From: Thermoproteota archaeon
GTDB lineage: Archaea; Thermoproteota; Methanomethylicia; Culexarchaeales; B10-G16
DNA length: 38,503 nucleotides
NCBI GenBank assembly: GCA_003649185.1
Contig: QMRB01000006.1
Span: 1-38,503 of the forward strand
Direction: 5' to 3'
Part shown: piece by piece, positions 26,638 to 34,825 of the stretch
Numbering within the stretch: the first letter of the stretch is position 1
Layout of the letters: every line of letters starts with the position of its first letter
Position numbers and translations under genes: made by a program
The notes under the pieces: model-generated
Seen by the model: the letters and a program-made list of their open reading frames with translations, nothing else
Databases searched by the model: none
What the model was told of the DNA's origin: nothing

Positions 26638-27032
26638 TTAGATTCAGAAAGGTTCCAAGGTTTACCTTCCAATAAGACTTTTCTCGGTATTTTCTCCCTG
26701 TATTTTCTTAGAAAAGCGAGATCTTCATCTTTATCTCTTAATTCATCTGGAAGCATATGCGGTATCTCCTCTATGATAGGATACCATCGATTACATTGGG
26801 GACAGACAAGTAATCCTTCATTAACCTCTCTTTCGAGGCAGGCTTTGCAGTTAAGTTTCGCCGGGTCGAGATCTCTAATGAACTTGTAATTTAGACCGCA
26901 ATATTCCTCGCATAGAACTTTCTTCTCCAATTTTATATTGTAAGAATATTTCTTTTCATCAAAAACATATAGTTCCAGTGGGAAATGTTTGCATATTGGA
27001 CATGCAAGAATATCCATTAGCCGATATTTCAT
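26634..27032 (-). CDS. Trm112-like zinc protein with extra cysteine pairs
   Basis: About 132 aa. The ends match the Trm112p-like family: KYRLMDILACPICKHFPLEL at the start and GLLVCPQCNRWYPIIEEIPHMLP near residues 73-95. Usual members have four cysteines (here C11, C14, C77 and C80). This one inserts C41, C45, C62 and C65, suggesting a second metal site. Trm112 proteins activate RNA- and protein-modifying methyltransferases; no methyltransferase lies beside it, so the partner is unknown. ATG 27032 has GAGGT seven bases upstream and is preferred over TTG 27062. It is the last gene of a three-gene minus-strand group. Confidence 0.85.
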   Translation of the reverse strand: MKYRLMDILACPICKHFPLELYVFDEKKYSYNIKLEKKVLCEEYCGLNYKFIRDLDPAKLNCKACLEREVNEGLLVCPQCNRWYPIIEEIPHMLPDELRDKDEDLAFLRKYREKIPRKVLLEGKPWNLSESN

Positions 27033-27058
27033 TTCGGTTACCTCGAAGTATATTTTAG

Positions 27059-27481
27059 TCAAAGAAGTATTAATATTGTTCTTGTCTCATTTGACTTTAA
27101 GGTAAGAGGAATCCTTAATATATGATCTCCTTCCACGTCATAATTTAAATGTTTCCCCTTCGATTTGTCATATACTCCTACAACATCTGAAATGTTGATC
27201 TTTCTTCCTCCAAGATCAGCTTTGTTTAAATCGATCACTACAATAACATTTACACTTGTATGTTTAGGATTTACCACTTCATATACTAGGCAAAGTCTAT
27301 ATGAGTTTTGGGATAAATAAAGAGATATCTGTTTAAACTTTGCTTCCACCTCTATAGGTTTAGAAGAAAGCATGGAGAAAGCATAGAATGCCACTTCTAT
27401 AACTATTAAGCTTAAAATGAACAGTGAGATAACCTTTAAAGTTAACCTGCTTTTACTGTTAGCTTTTCCACGTTTAACCAT
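27059..27481 (-). CDS. Membrane-anchored protein of unknown function
   Basis: About 140 aa. A lysine-rich N-terminus is followed by one hydrophobic helix (about residues 15-38, LKVISLFILSLIVIEVAFYAF). The rest is a soluble domain with beta-rich stretches (YRLCLVYEVVNPKHTSVNVIVVIDL, HILRIPLTLKSNETRTILIL), so it is an N-in, C-out single-span protein. The sandwich-like pattern may be an extracellular binding domain. I do not recognise the family. ATG 27481 follows GGAAGGGG and lies 18 nt after the upstream gene's stop. An earlier in-frame GTG at 27517 would overlap that gene. Confidence 0.55.
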   Translation of the reverse strand: MVKRGKANSKSRLTLKVISLFILSLIVIEVAFYAFSMLSSKPIEVEAKFKQISLYLSQNSYRLCLVYEVVNPKHTSVNVIVVIDLNKADLGGRKINISDVVGVYDKSKGKHLNYDVEGDHILRIPLTLKSNETRTILILL

Positions 27482-27498
27482 TAGCTTTCCCCTTCCAC

Positions 27499-27903
27499 TC
27501 ATATATATTTTATACACTGAGATAAATGTCTGGCTAATTTTATTGCTTCAATTGGAATGGAAAAGATCTTTCCTTTCTCGATAACATAATGATTTATGGG
27601 AATGGATACTCCGAGAGCTCTTTTAAAATGCTCACCTAGAAAATGTAACTGAATGCAGTGAGGTGAACCGTCAATAGTTAAAATGTTGAGTTCCACTATT
27701 TCAGATAATTTTATAATGTTAAAAAGTTTAAAGCCGACTTTATTTATGTGAGTACGCTCCATACATACGCTTAGAGAAAGATTTTCATCTTGGAAGAATC
27801 TTAGAATTTCCGGATACTCATCCTTCAAACATTCACTATAAACTAAAAGTTTAGAGCCTCTTAAAGAGCCGCTTTTAACACTTGTTGAGAGGAGACTGCC
27901 CAT
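27499..27903 (-). CDS. Conserved cysteine protein of unknown function
   Basis: A 134-aa soluble protein. The motif CMERTHINKVGFKL (C47) and the motif LTIDGSPHCIQLHFLGE (C83) look strongly conserved, and further cysteines are C25 and C130. The style resembles small archaeal redox or Fe-S-associated proteins, but the cysteines do not form a standard ferredoxin pattern, so no function is claimed. The ATG is preceded by GGTG at the right spacing. It is the first of the minus-strand trio and has an upstream region of about 300 nt shared with the divergent PflX-like gene. Confidence 0.65.
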   Translation of the reverse strand: MGSLLSTSVKSGSLRGSKLLVYSECLKDEYPEILRFFQDENLSLSVCMERTHINKVGFKLFNIIKLSEIVELNILTIDGSPHCIQLHFLGEHFKRALGVSIPINHYVIEKGKIFSIPIEAIKLARHLSQCIKYI

Positions 27904-28206
27904 TTAAACACCAAGTTGAATTATGCTTCATCAAGCTATTAAGCATTACACGTCGAGATAACATTGCATGTAGAGAGACTAATCAAAATTATTCATTATG
28001 AGAACTTATGAAATAAAGCTTTAGAGGAAAACTCGAAGAAAAGGAATAATGATTAGCTAATAGATAATTGCGAAGAAATTGGAATTAAAAGGTAGAAGAA
28101 TAATTGAAGGAGGAGGTACCATTATTTTACAGAAAGGAAGAGAAAGCATCCGAATATAACTATAAAAGATGTGGAGGAAAATTGAATCAATGGAAGGAGG
28201 GTGAAA
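27904..28206. other. Divergent intergenic region
   Basis: About 300 AT- and purine-rich bases between two divergent genes. I can support only the promoter-like box at 28158-28168. A strong GGAGGAGGT at about 28109-28117 has no good start codon behind it; only an ATT followed by 12 codons. Confidence 0.4.
28158..28168 (+). promoter_or_regulatory. Probable promoter of the PflX-like gene
   Basis: AACTATAAAAG is centred about 44 nt upstream of ATG 28207. Transcription would start near 28189, just before the GGAAGGAGG ribosome-binding site. Confidence 0.4.
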
Positions 28207-29316
28207 ATGCATTTCATGATTAGGCCGGATGCGATAACCGTTTGGAAAAGTAGAGAAGTAAATGAAAGACTTTCATGGTATAGAGATGTAATGTTAAATC
28301 ATAAACCTGCAAAATATTTGATCTGTAAACATATACCCATCGAGATAGACTTAAGGGAAGATGAAGAAGAATTATGGAGAGAACATGATGTTAAGGCAGA
28401 AGAATTCAGAGAGCTTCATGACAAGATAATAGGAGAAACAATTAAACTTGATAGAATCAGCAAACCCAAAAAGAGTTTCTTGGATTTAAAAATAGAATTA
28501 ACTAGAAGGATGATTGCACATTGCAATCTCTGTGAGAGAAAATGCAACGTGAATAGGATGAAAGGTAAAATTGGATTCTGTAGGTTGAATTCAAAAGCCT
28601 ATGTTTCATCATGGTTTCAACATTGGGGAGAAGAAGCCCCATTAGTTCCCAGCGGCACTATCTTTTTCAATTCCTGTAATTTCAGATGCGTTTTCTGCCA
28701 GAATTATGATATAAGCCAATTGAATCCACATGGAGGAATGGAAGTTGACGAAAGAAAGCTTGCAAAAATTGAGAGAGCATTAAGAGAAGGAGGAGCAAGA
28801 AACATAAACTATGTGGGAGGAGAACCTACACCAAATTTACATGTAATAGTTGGTTCATTGAAATTTCTAGATGTAAATGTTCCCCTTCTCTGGAACAGCA
28901 ACATGTATTGTAGCTTGGAAACATTGAAGATTCTTTTGGAGATAATAGATATCGCCTTGCCAGATTTCAAGTATGGTAACAATGAATGTGGTAGAAGACT
29001 TTCAAAGGTTGAAAAATATTTTGAAATTGTCTCTAGAAACCATAGAATCATGTATAACTACGGTATTAATATGATAATCAGACATCTAGTAATGCCGAAT
29101 CACATAGAATGCTGTACCAAGCCCATTTTAAAGTGGATTGCAAAGAACACGCCAAAAGTATTGGTTAATATTATGGGGCAATATCGACCAGAATATTTAG
29201 TGTATCGCAGGCCGCAGGATTATCCGGACATAAATAGAAGACCGAGAAGAAAAGAGATGGAAGAGGCCTTCAGATATGCTGATAAACTTGGAATCTGTTA
29301 TAGGCCGGTATCATAA
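28207..29316 (+). CDS. PflX-like radical SAM protein (COG1313)
   Basis: About 369 aa. The radical SAM cluster is CNFRCVFC (C157, C161 and C164), preceded by a four-cysteine segment, CNLCERKCNVNRMKGKIGFC (C106 to C125), as in pyruvate-formate-lyase-activase-related PflX proteins. INYVGGEPTPNLHVI replaces the usual GGEP helix, and IIRHLVMPNH and the C-terminal MGQYRPEYL are family motifs. Members are thought to be glycyl-radical activases or RNA/protein modifiers; the target here is unknown, and no glycyl-radical enzyme is in the window. The ATG at codon three (28207) is chosen because GGAGG is six bases upstream; the GTG at 28201 touches that site. Confidence 0.88.
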   Translation: MHFMIRPDAITVWKSREVNERLSWYRDVMLNHKPAKYLICKHIPIEIDLREDEEELWREHDVKAEEFRELHDKIIGETIKLDRISKPKKSFLDLKIELTRRMIAHCNLCERKCNVNRMKGKIGFCRLNSKAYVSSWFQHWGEEAPLVPSGTIFFNSCNFRCVFCQNYDISQLNPHGGMEVDERKLAKIERALREGGARNINYVGGEPTPNLHVIVGSLKFLDVNVPLLWNSNMYCSLETLKILLEIIDIALPDFKYGNNECGRRLSKVEKYFEIVSRNHRIMYNYGINMIIRHLVMPNHIECCTKPILKWIAKNTPKVLVNIMGQYRPEYLVYRRPQDYPDINRRPRRKEMEEAFRYADKLGICYRPVS

Positions 29317-29350
29317 AAGGTAAGGTTTGATAATTGGCTGCACATAGGGA

Positions 29351-29376
29351 TATACTTTTGAAATAATTGAAGTATA
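29351..29376. repeat. Inverted repeat downstream of the PflX-like gene
   Basis: TATACTT (29351-29357) and AAGTATA (29370-29376) are perfect complements around a 12-base loop, about 35 nt after the stop codon. It may be a transcript-end hairpin or a binding site. It has no T-tract, so it is not a classical terminator. Confidence 0.3.
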
Positions 29377-29480
29377 ATGGTGATTTCAAAATACTGCTAA
29401 TATACAGTAAATTAAAGAAGTATCGTTCAGAGAGATCTTTAATGAAACTTCTTCACAAGTAGCTAACATGAACACGGCAA

Positions 29481-29494
29481 TAATTTATATAATA
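29481..29494 (+). promoter_or_regulatory. Probable promoter of the zinc-ribbon/CinA operon
   Basis: TAATTTATATAATA lies about 65 nt upstream of the TTG start of the zinc-ribbon gene, which would give a leader of about 40 nt. Confidence 0.4.
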
Positions 29495-29552
29495 GTTAAT
29501 CGATTAGCTTGGATTGGAACAAAATTAAAGCAAATATGTAACGGGGATAAAG

Positions 29553-29744
29553 TTGGCTAGAACATGCCCTGAATGCGGCGGAGAAATGGTATATGATAGA
29601 AGGAGAAGCATATATGTCTGCAGGGTCTGTGGCTTAGCCTTCTCAAGATTCGAATTAGATAGAGAAAAAAGAAGGAAAAAGAGAGAGGAGAAAGATTCCT
29701 GGAAACGGGAATATCTTAAATGGTGGTTAAGCTCAAAGAAATGA
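29553..29744 (+). CDS. Small zinc-ribbon protein
   Basis: A 63-aa protein. CPECGGEMVYDRRRSIYVCRVC (positions 5-26) is a complete CxxC...CxxC zinc ribbon of the TFIIB/TFIIS type. A highly basic helical tail follows (RFELDREKRRKKREEKDSWK) and suits nucleic-acid or ribosome binding. The function is unknown. The start is TTG. It ends 10 nt before cinA and is probably the first gene of a long plus-strand run to 34813. Confidence 0.75.
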   Translation: MARTCPECGGEMVYDRRRSIYVCRVCGLAFSRFELDREKRRKKREEKDSWKREYLKWWLSSKK

Positions 29745-29754
29745 AGGGATTGAA

Positions 29755-30540
29755 ATGCCACAGAACCCTAAAATAGTTGAGATTATAAGCATTGGAGAGG
29801 AGCTGCTGATAGGAAAAGTTGTTAACACTAATGCTTCTTGGCTTGCAAAAGAAATAACGAAGAGAGGTGGAAGAGTTAGGAGAATAATTACAGTTGGAGA
29901 TAAAATAGATGAAATAAGGGATGTAATAGTAAGTTCAATAAGCCGGGGCGCCGATGTGATAATTACAACAGGCGGATTGGGACCAACATTTGATGATAAA
30001 ACTATGGAAGCTATATCCAGAGCACTTGATAAGCCACTTAAACTTAATGAAGAAGCGTTTACAATGCTTAAAGAAAGTTTGAGGAGGAGGGGATTAACTC
30101 TAACTGAAAGCAGAAGGAAGATGGCATATCTCCCTGAAGGAGGCAGAGCTATTCCAAACTATGTGGGAACAGCACCCGGCCTATTGATTAAACAGGGTAA
30201 AACAACGTTAGTTGCCTTGCCTGGAGTACCTCAAGAAATGAAGGAGATGTTCATAAAACATGTCTCTAACATAGTATCCTCAGAAATGAAAATAGTTGAA
30301 AATGAACTTCTAATTGAAGGAATCTATGAAGCTGAACTCGCACCGTTAATAGAGGAATTAATGAAGAAGAAGCAGGGAATATACATTAAATCGCATCCAA
30401 AAATGCAAGAAGAAAAACCTAGAATAAGATTACATATATACAGTTCACAGTACACTCAGCAAGAATTGAATGAAATATGTAGAGAAATTGAAAGAATAAT
30501 AAAGGACAAATTGAAATGCAAAATAACTTGGATAGAATAA
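29755..30540 (+). CDS. CinA-like molybdopterin-binding-domain protein
   Basis: A 261-aa protein. The MoCF/CinA N-terminal domain is clear: EIISIGEELLIGKVVNTNAS, then VIITTGGLGPTFDD (residues 68-81), then GTAPGLLI and LPGVPQEMKEMF. The bacterial C-terminal NMN-deamidase domain is absent, as in other archaeal members. Related enzymes hydrolyse ADP-ribose or act in pyridine-nucleotide recycling; the archaeal role is unproven. The ATG follows GGGATTG. It precedes the GPN GTPase by 18 nt. Confidence 0.9.
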   Translation: MPQNPKIVEIISIGEELLIGKVVNTNASWLAKEITKRGGRVRRIITVGDKIDEIRDVIVSSISRGADVIITTGGLGPTFDDKTMEAISRALDKPLKLNEEAFTMLKESLRRRGLTLTESRRKMAYLPEGGRAIPNYVGTAPGLLIKQGKTTLVALPGVPQEMKEMFIKHVSNIVSSEMKIVENELLIEGIYEAELAPLIEELMKKKQGIYIKSHPKMQEEKPRIRLHIYSSQYTQQELNEICREIERIIKDKLKCKITWIE

Positions 30541-30558
30541 ATAGACTGGTGAATTTAA

Positions 30559-31302
30559 ATGAACATGATAATGCTTGTGGGCACTGCAGGTTCAGGTAAA
30601 AGCACATTGGCAGCAGCATTCTCCGAATGGCTTAAAGATCATGATAAGAGTATAGGACTTGTCAACTTGGATCCAGGTGTAAGATGGTTACCTTACTCGC
30701 CGGACATAGATGTAAGGGACTATATAGATTTAGAAAAGATCATGATGAAATATGAGTTAGGGCCAAATGGAGCGCTAATAGCATCCATGGATATGATGGT
30801 TGAATATTTGCCTCAAATAAGGGGAGAGATCGCCGAGATGAATTATGAATATTTAATAGTGGATACTCCAGGGCAGATGGAGATCTTTGCATTCAGATCT
30901 ACAGGACCTTACATAACATCCAACATTACTGAGGAAAAAATGATAATTCTATGTTTAATTGACGCCATATTCACGAAGCAACTAAGCAATTTCGTATCTG
31001 CACTGCTTTTAGCAACATCGGTTCAGTATAGGTTTCTAAAGCCACAAATAAACGTCATTTCAAAATCGGATATGTTATCATTAAATGAAAAACGGAGAAT
31101 AGAGAAGTGGATAGAAAATCCGGAGATTCTTGAAATTGAAGTAACTGTAGAACCCTATGTAATGCGCCGTGAATTAGGTAGAAAAATAATACATGCCATA
31201 AAGGATGAAATTCTGTCGGATATAGTATTCACATCTTCAACAACTTATGAAGGATTCGACGAGCTATATGCATTAGTAGAGCGGATAGTGGCGGAAACAT
31301 AA
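30559..31302 (+). CDS. GPN-loop GTPase
   Basis: A 247-aa P-loop GTPase of the archaeal Pab0955 type, homologous to eukaryotic Gpn1/Npa3, which is needed for RNA polymerase II assembly and nuclear import. Walker A is GTAGSGKST (residues 8-16) and LDPG is switch I. The defining GPN motif is residues 68-70 inside LGPNGAL. DTPGQMEIF is switch II, and the guanine motif reads SKSD (VISKSDMLS). It should form a homodimer. The ATG has GGTGA six bases upstream. Confidence 0.95.
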   Translation: MNMIMLVGTAGSGKSTLAAAFSEWLKDHDKSIGLVNLDPGVRWLPYSPDIDVRDYIDLEKIMMKYELGPNGALIASMDMMVEYLPQIRGEIAEMNYEYLIVDTPGQMEIFAFRSTGPYITSNITEEKMIILCLIDAIFTKQLSNFVSALLLATSVQYRFLKPQINVISKSDMLSLNEKRRIEKWIENPEILEIEVTVEPYVMRRELGRKIIHAIKDEILSDIVFTSSTTYEGFDELYALVERIVAET

Positions 31303-31307
31303 AGAGC

Positions 31308-31320
31308 AAAAATATTTAAC
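31308..31320 (+). promoter_or_regulatory. Probable promoter before the acyl-CoA synthetase gene
   Basis: AAAAATATTTAAC is centred about 49 nt upstream of TTG 31363. It lies in the only sizeable gap (60 nt) within this gene run, so it probably starts a second transcript for acdB and the genes after it. Confidence 0.4.
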
Positions 31321-31362
31321 CAAGGATGGAATAATGAGTTACTGCGAAGAAGGTGATATGTA

Positions 31363-32058
31363 TTGAAGAACGCGGAACACATAATCGAAAAAGCGCTGAA
31401 AGAAAATAGAAAGTTTCTATTGGAAAGTGAATCGAAGGATATCTGTAAATTATATGGAATTCCAGTAACGAAATTCAAAGTGGCGGAAAATTTGGAAGAG
31501 GCATTAGAATATGCTGAAGAGATAGGTTATCCAGTAGTGTTCAAGATAGTTTCCCCTGATATAATACATAAAAGCGATGTGGGAGGGGTTATAATAAATA
31601 TAAAAAACAGAGAAGATGCTGAAAAAGCATATCACAAAATAATTGAAAATGTGAAGAAAAATAAGCCAGATGCAAGAATTAAAGGAATCTTCGTCCAGGA
31701 AATGGCGCCTGAAGGATTAGAAGTCATAGTTGGTGCAATAAAAGATCCACAGTTTGGACCTGCCATAATGTTCGGGCTTGGAGGAATATTCGTGGAAATA
31801 TTAAAGGATGTAACTTTCAGAATTGCGCCAATAACGAGGAAGGATGCTGAAGAAATGTTGAGAGAAATAAGGGGATATCCATTATTGAAAGGATTTAGGG
31901 GAAGCCCTCCCAGCGATGAGGAAGCGATCATAGACATCATGATGAAGGTCTCTAAACTCATAGTCGATCTTCCACAGATCAACCAGTTGGATCTGAATCC
32001 CATATTTGTTTATGAGAAAGGCGCGAAAGTTGTAGATGCGAGGATAATTTTAGAATGA
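31363..32058 (+). CDS. acdB: ADP-forming acyl-CoA synthetase, beta subunit
   Basis: A 231-aa ATP-grasp subunit. The N-terminus ESKDICKLYGIPVTKFKV, the lysine motif YPVVFKIVSPDIIHKSDVGG and the FGPAIMFGLGGIFVEILKDV segment are diagnostic. QLDLNPIFVYEKG ends the fold. It couples CoA-thioester cleavage to ATP synthesis from ADP and phosphate, a substrate-level phosphorylation step in fermentative archaea. It requires an alpha subunit carrying the CoA-binding domain and the phosphorylated histidine, which is not in this window. The start is TTG with GGTGAT upstream. Its stop overlaps the next start (ATGA). Confidence 0.93.
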   Translation: MKNAEHIIEKALKENRKFLLESESKDICKLYGIPVTKFKVAENLEEALEYAEEIGYPVVFKIVSPDIIHKSDVGGVIINIKNREDAEKAYHKIIENVKKNKPDARIKGIFVQEMAPEGLEVIVGAIKDPQFGPAIMFGLGGIFVEILKDVTFRIAPITRKDAEEMLREIRGYPLLKGFRGSPPSDEEAIIDIMMKVSKLIVDLPQINQLDLNPIFVYEKGAKVVDARIILE

Positions 32059-32933
32059 AAATCACCGATGAAATAGCGGAGATCAAAAGGAAGATTCAAA
32101 AGTTAAAAGAAGAGAGCGTTAGACTTGAAAAAGAGAAAGGAAAGCTAAGAGATAAGTTAATGGAAAATTTAACCGAAATAAGGAAGATAAAGATAAAGTT
32201 AAATGAATTTTTTTCTGAAGAAAAGAGAATTAAAGGAGAAATAATAGAAAAAGTGAAGGAAAAAAGAAAACTTGTCGAAGAGGCAAGGAAGATAAGAGAC
32301 GAACTAAAGAAGAAGAGAGAAGAAATGGAGAAACTTAAGGAACAATATTTGAAGAAGAGAGGAGAGATAAGAGGAACTGTGAAAAAAGTGGAGGAGGAGA
32401 TAAACAAGCTGGAATGGTATTATCAGACAACACCGCTAAGCAAGGAAGAAGAAAGGGAAGTTGTGGAGAAAATAGCGAAGCTTAATAGAAGAAAGAAGGC
32501 TTTAGAAAATTTAAGAAAGATGAGAGATAGAATATTAGAGGTTCAAATAGATAGGCAAGCTATCCTCGCAAAATATAAAAGTATAAAGGAGAAGATTGAC
32601 GAAATAAACGAAAGTATAAGGGAATTAGATGAAGAAAAGAAGGAAATAATTCAGAGAATTATCGAACTTAAGAAGAATAAAGACGACTTGGGAAGAGGAA
32701 TAGATGAGATTAAGAAGAAACTCAGCGAAATTTATTTGAGAATACGAAGAATAAATGACGATCTGATAAATCTGCAAGCTAAAAGGAAAGCGATAACATT
32801 GCTGAGCATGAAGAAAAGGGAGAGAGAAGTAAAAATAAAGTTGGCTGAAATAGCTAAAGAAAAAATGAGGAGAGGAGAGAAGCTAAGTTTCGAAGAATTC
32901 AAGGCATTAATGGAAATAGATAAGAAACTCTAA
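32055..32933 (+). CDS. Archaeal coiled-coil protein (COG1340 type)
   Basis: A 292-aa protein that is almost wholly charged helix, rich in Lys, Glu, Arg and Ile. Long heptad stretches run over residues 5-130 and 150-250, with one short break near NKLEWYYQTTPLSKEEE (about 118-134) that is a landmark of this archaeal family. A shorter segment, RRGEKLSFEEFKALMEID, ends the protein. The function is unknown; related proteins are proposed to act in translation or RNA binding. The ATG overlaps the acdB stop. Confidence 0.8.
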   Translation: MKITDEIAEIKRKIQKLKEESVRLEKEKGKLRDKLMENLTEIRKIKIKLNEFFSEEKRIKGEIIEKVKEKRKLVEEARKIRDELKKKREEMEKLKEQYLKKRGEIRGTVKKVEEEINKLEWYYQTTPLSKEEEREVVEKIAKLNRRKKALENLRKMRDRILEVQIDRQAILAKYKSIKEKIDEINESIRELDEEKKEIIQRIIELKKNKDDLGRGIDEIKKKLSEIYLRIRRINDDLINLQAKRKAITLLSMKKREREVKIKLAEIAKEKMRRGEKLSFEEFKALMEIDKKL

Positions 32934-32973
32934 AATAAATATTCAAGTGGAATGCCATTTCAAGTGAGAGAGA

Positions 32974-34092
32974 ATGGAAGATAAAAATGAAGGAAAGAAG
33001 ATATTAATTCTCTGTGTGGATCGAGATAACGATATAGGGCGAATAACAGGAGAGAATACGCCTATAATAGGTAAGGAACGAAACTTAAAAGTTGCTGTGA
33101 AATTTGCCGTAAACTCTCCTGAAGATTCCGATGTAAACGCCATTTTTGCTGCAATAGGAGTTTACAATAAATTAAGGGCTGAGGGAATCAACTGTGAAGT
33201 GGCAACTATAGCAGGTTCACCTGAAGGTGGATTGAAGGCTGATATGAAGATCTTGGAGGAACTGGAAGAAGTTATCAATCATTTTTCAGCTTCTGGAGTA
33301 ATACTTGTAAGTGATGGAGCAGCAGATGAAGCGGTGATTCCAATAATACAATCGAAACTGCCAATAATATCGGTTAAGAGAATATTAATTCAACAGGAGA
33401 GAAGCGTAGAGGAAACATACATAGTCATTGCAAGATATCTTAGGAAGATCGTTGAGGAACCTCAATATGCAAGGATCTTTCTAGGAATACCTGGAGCAAT
33501 ATTTCTTCTATTAGCTATTTTAAGTATTAGTGGTTATGCTCAATATACGATGATAGGGGCGCTGATAATAATAGGTTCAGCATTTACAATTAGAGGCTTC
33601 TCAATAGATAAAGTTATTATGCAATGGTGGAAATCATCACCAATAATATTCTTTTCAGGGCTTATGACTTCCATTACCATAATAGTCTCATTATATGAAG
33701 GGGCTAGAAGAGTGCTCTCAGAGTTAAGCATAGAACCTGCTATAATCACAAATATACCTAAAATGATAGGACTCTTTCTCATTCAATCCATGGATATATT
33801 CTTAATAGGAATAGGAATTCTCATAGTGGGCAGAATGATAGATAAATACTTGGGGGAAAAAAGGAAAATTTGGCATGATTTTGTGGGTTTGGTCTTTCTA
33901 ATAACGGTGAGACCCCTACTCCAAAATATAGCTTTACTTTTCACGGTAGCGGAATTCAACCAGCAGATCCTAATATATTCTATAATAACCACCGCAGGAA
34001 TAAATTCCAGTCTAATAGTAATCTTCACATTGATAGATAAAATAAGAGAGAGGAGAGCTCGGAGGGAAGAGAAAAGTGAAGAAAGAAGTTAA
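32974..34092 (+). CDS. DUF373 family membrane protein
   Basis: A 372-aa protein. The cytoplasmic domain (about residues 8-160) opens KILILCVDRDNDIGR and contains EDSDVNAIFAAIGVYNKL, AGSPEGGLKADMKI and VSDGAADEAVIPIIQ, all typical of DUF373. The rest holds about six hydrophobic helices ending in a basic tail, [15 protein letters not shown]. The family is archaeal and uncharacterised. The acidic conserved residues could bind metal, but no activity is known. The next gene starts inside its last 17 nt. Confidence 0.88.
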   Translation: MEDKNEGKKILILCVDRDNDIGRITGENTPIIGKERNLKVAVKFAVNSPEDSDVNAIFAAIGVYNKLRAEGINCEVATIAGSPEGGLKADMKILEELEEVINHFSASGVILVSDGAADEAVIPIIQSKLPIISVKRILIQQERSVEETYIVIARYLRKIVEEPQYARIFLGIPGAIFLLLAILSISGYAQYTMIGALIIIGSAFTIRGFSIDKVIMQWWKSSPIIFFSGLMTSITIIVSLYEGARRVLSELSIEPAIITNIPKMIGLFLIQSMDIFLIGIGILIVGRMIDKYLGEKRKIWHDFVGLVFLITVRPLLQNIALLFTVAEFNQQILIYSIITTAGINSSLIVIFTLIDKIRERRARREEKSEERS

Positions 34093-34813
34093 GGTAGGTG
34101 TTATAGGCGGATCTGGACTGGAGAAACTTGTAGAGGGGAGGGAGCTAAATGTTATTACACCATATGGAAATGTGAGGTTAATTCTCGGAAAGCTAGGAGA
34201 ATGCCCCATAGCTTTCATAGCGAGACATGGTTTAAAACATGAAATACCACCTCACAGAGTAAATTATAGGGGAAATATTTGGGCTTTAAAAAAGGTAGGA
34301 GTGAAATATATTATTGCTTCCAATGCTGTAGGCGGTATAAGGGAAGGTTTAAAGCCTGGGGATCTCATTGTTCCACATGACTTCATAGATTTTACGAAGA
34401 AACGACCTTTAACTTTCTATGAAGGGCCTAAAGTGAAACATGTAGATATGACGTTGCCTTACTGTCCAAAATTAAGAAAAATCTTGATAGAAAGTGCAGA
34501 AAAACATTTTAAAAGAGTTTGGAGGGAGGGAATTTATGTTTGTACGGAGGGACCTAGATTTGAAACTCCGGCAGAGATTAAGATGTTCAGACTGTTAGGT
34601 GCGGATGTCGTGGGTATGACAACGGTGCCGGAAACCATTCTAGCGAAAGAAATGAGTATCTGTTATGCCACTCTATGTGTAATTACAAATTATGCTGCTG
34701 GAATGCAGGATAAGATATCTGCAGAGGAAGTATCGGAAATTATGGAAAAAAGGATTCCCATAATAGCGGAGATCTTTAAGGATTGTGCGGCGAGACTGCT
34801 AATTGAAGAATAA
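34076..34813 (+). CDS. MTA/purine nucleoside phosphorylase family, 6-oxopurine type
   Basis: A 245-aa member of the PNP/MTAP family. [11 protein letters not shown] is the phosphate-binding loop, [20 protein letters not shown] and SNAVGGI are ribose and phosphate contacts, and [12 protein letters not shown] and MTTVPE complete the active site. The base-recognition segment reads ITNYAAG (Asn near residue 204). Methylthioadenosine phosphorylases carry TDYD there, and 6-oxopurine enzymes such as PNP and methylthioinosine phosphorylase have TNxAAG. The substrate is therefore more likely inosine/guanosine or 5'-methylthioinosine than MTA. The start is GTG with GGAGGG upstream, inside the DUF373 gene. 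Confidence 0.88.
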   Translation: MKKEVKVGVIGGSGLEKLVEGRELNVITPYGNVRLILGKLGECPIAFIARHGLKHEIPPHRVNYRGNIWALKKVGVKYIIASNAVGGIREGLKPGDLIVPHDFIDFTKKRPLTFYEGPKVKHVDMTLPYCPKLRKILIESAEKHFKRVWREGIYVCTEGPRFETPAEIKMFRLLGADVVGMTTVPETILAKEMSICYATLCVITNYAAGMQDKISAEEVSEIMEKRIPIIAEIFKDCAARLLIEE

Positions 34814-34825
34814 AGCTTCTAGAAA

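Noticed and set aside
28109-28156. Very short reading frame after GGAGGAGGT
   Set aside because: There is a strong ribosome-binding-like site, but only an ATT could start and the frame stops after about a dozen codons. It is probably fortuitous in purine-rich sequence.
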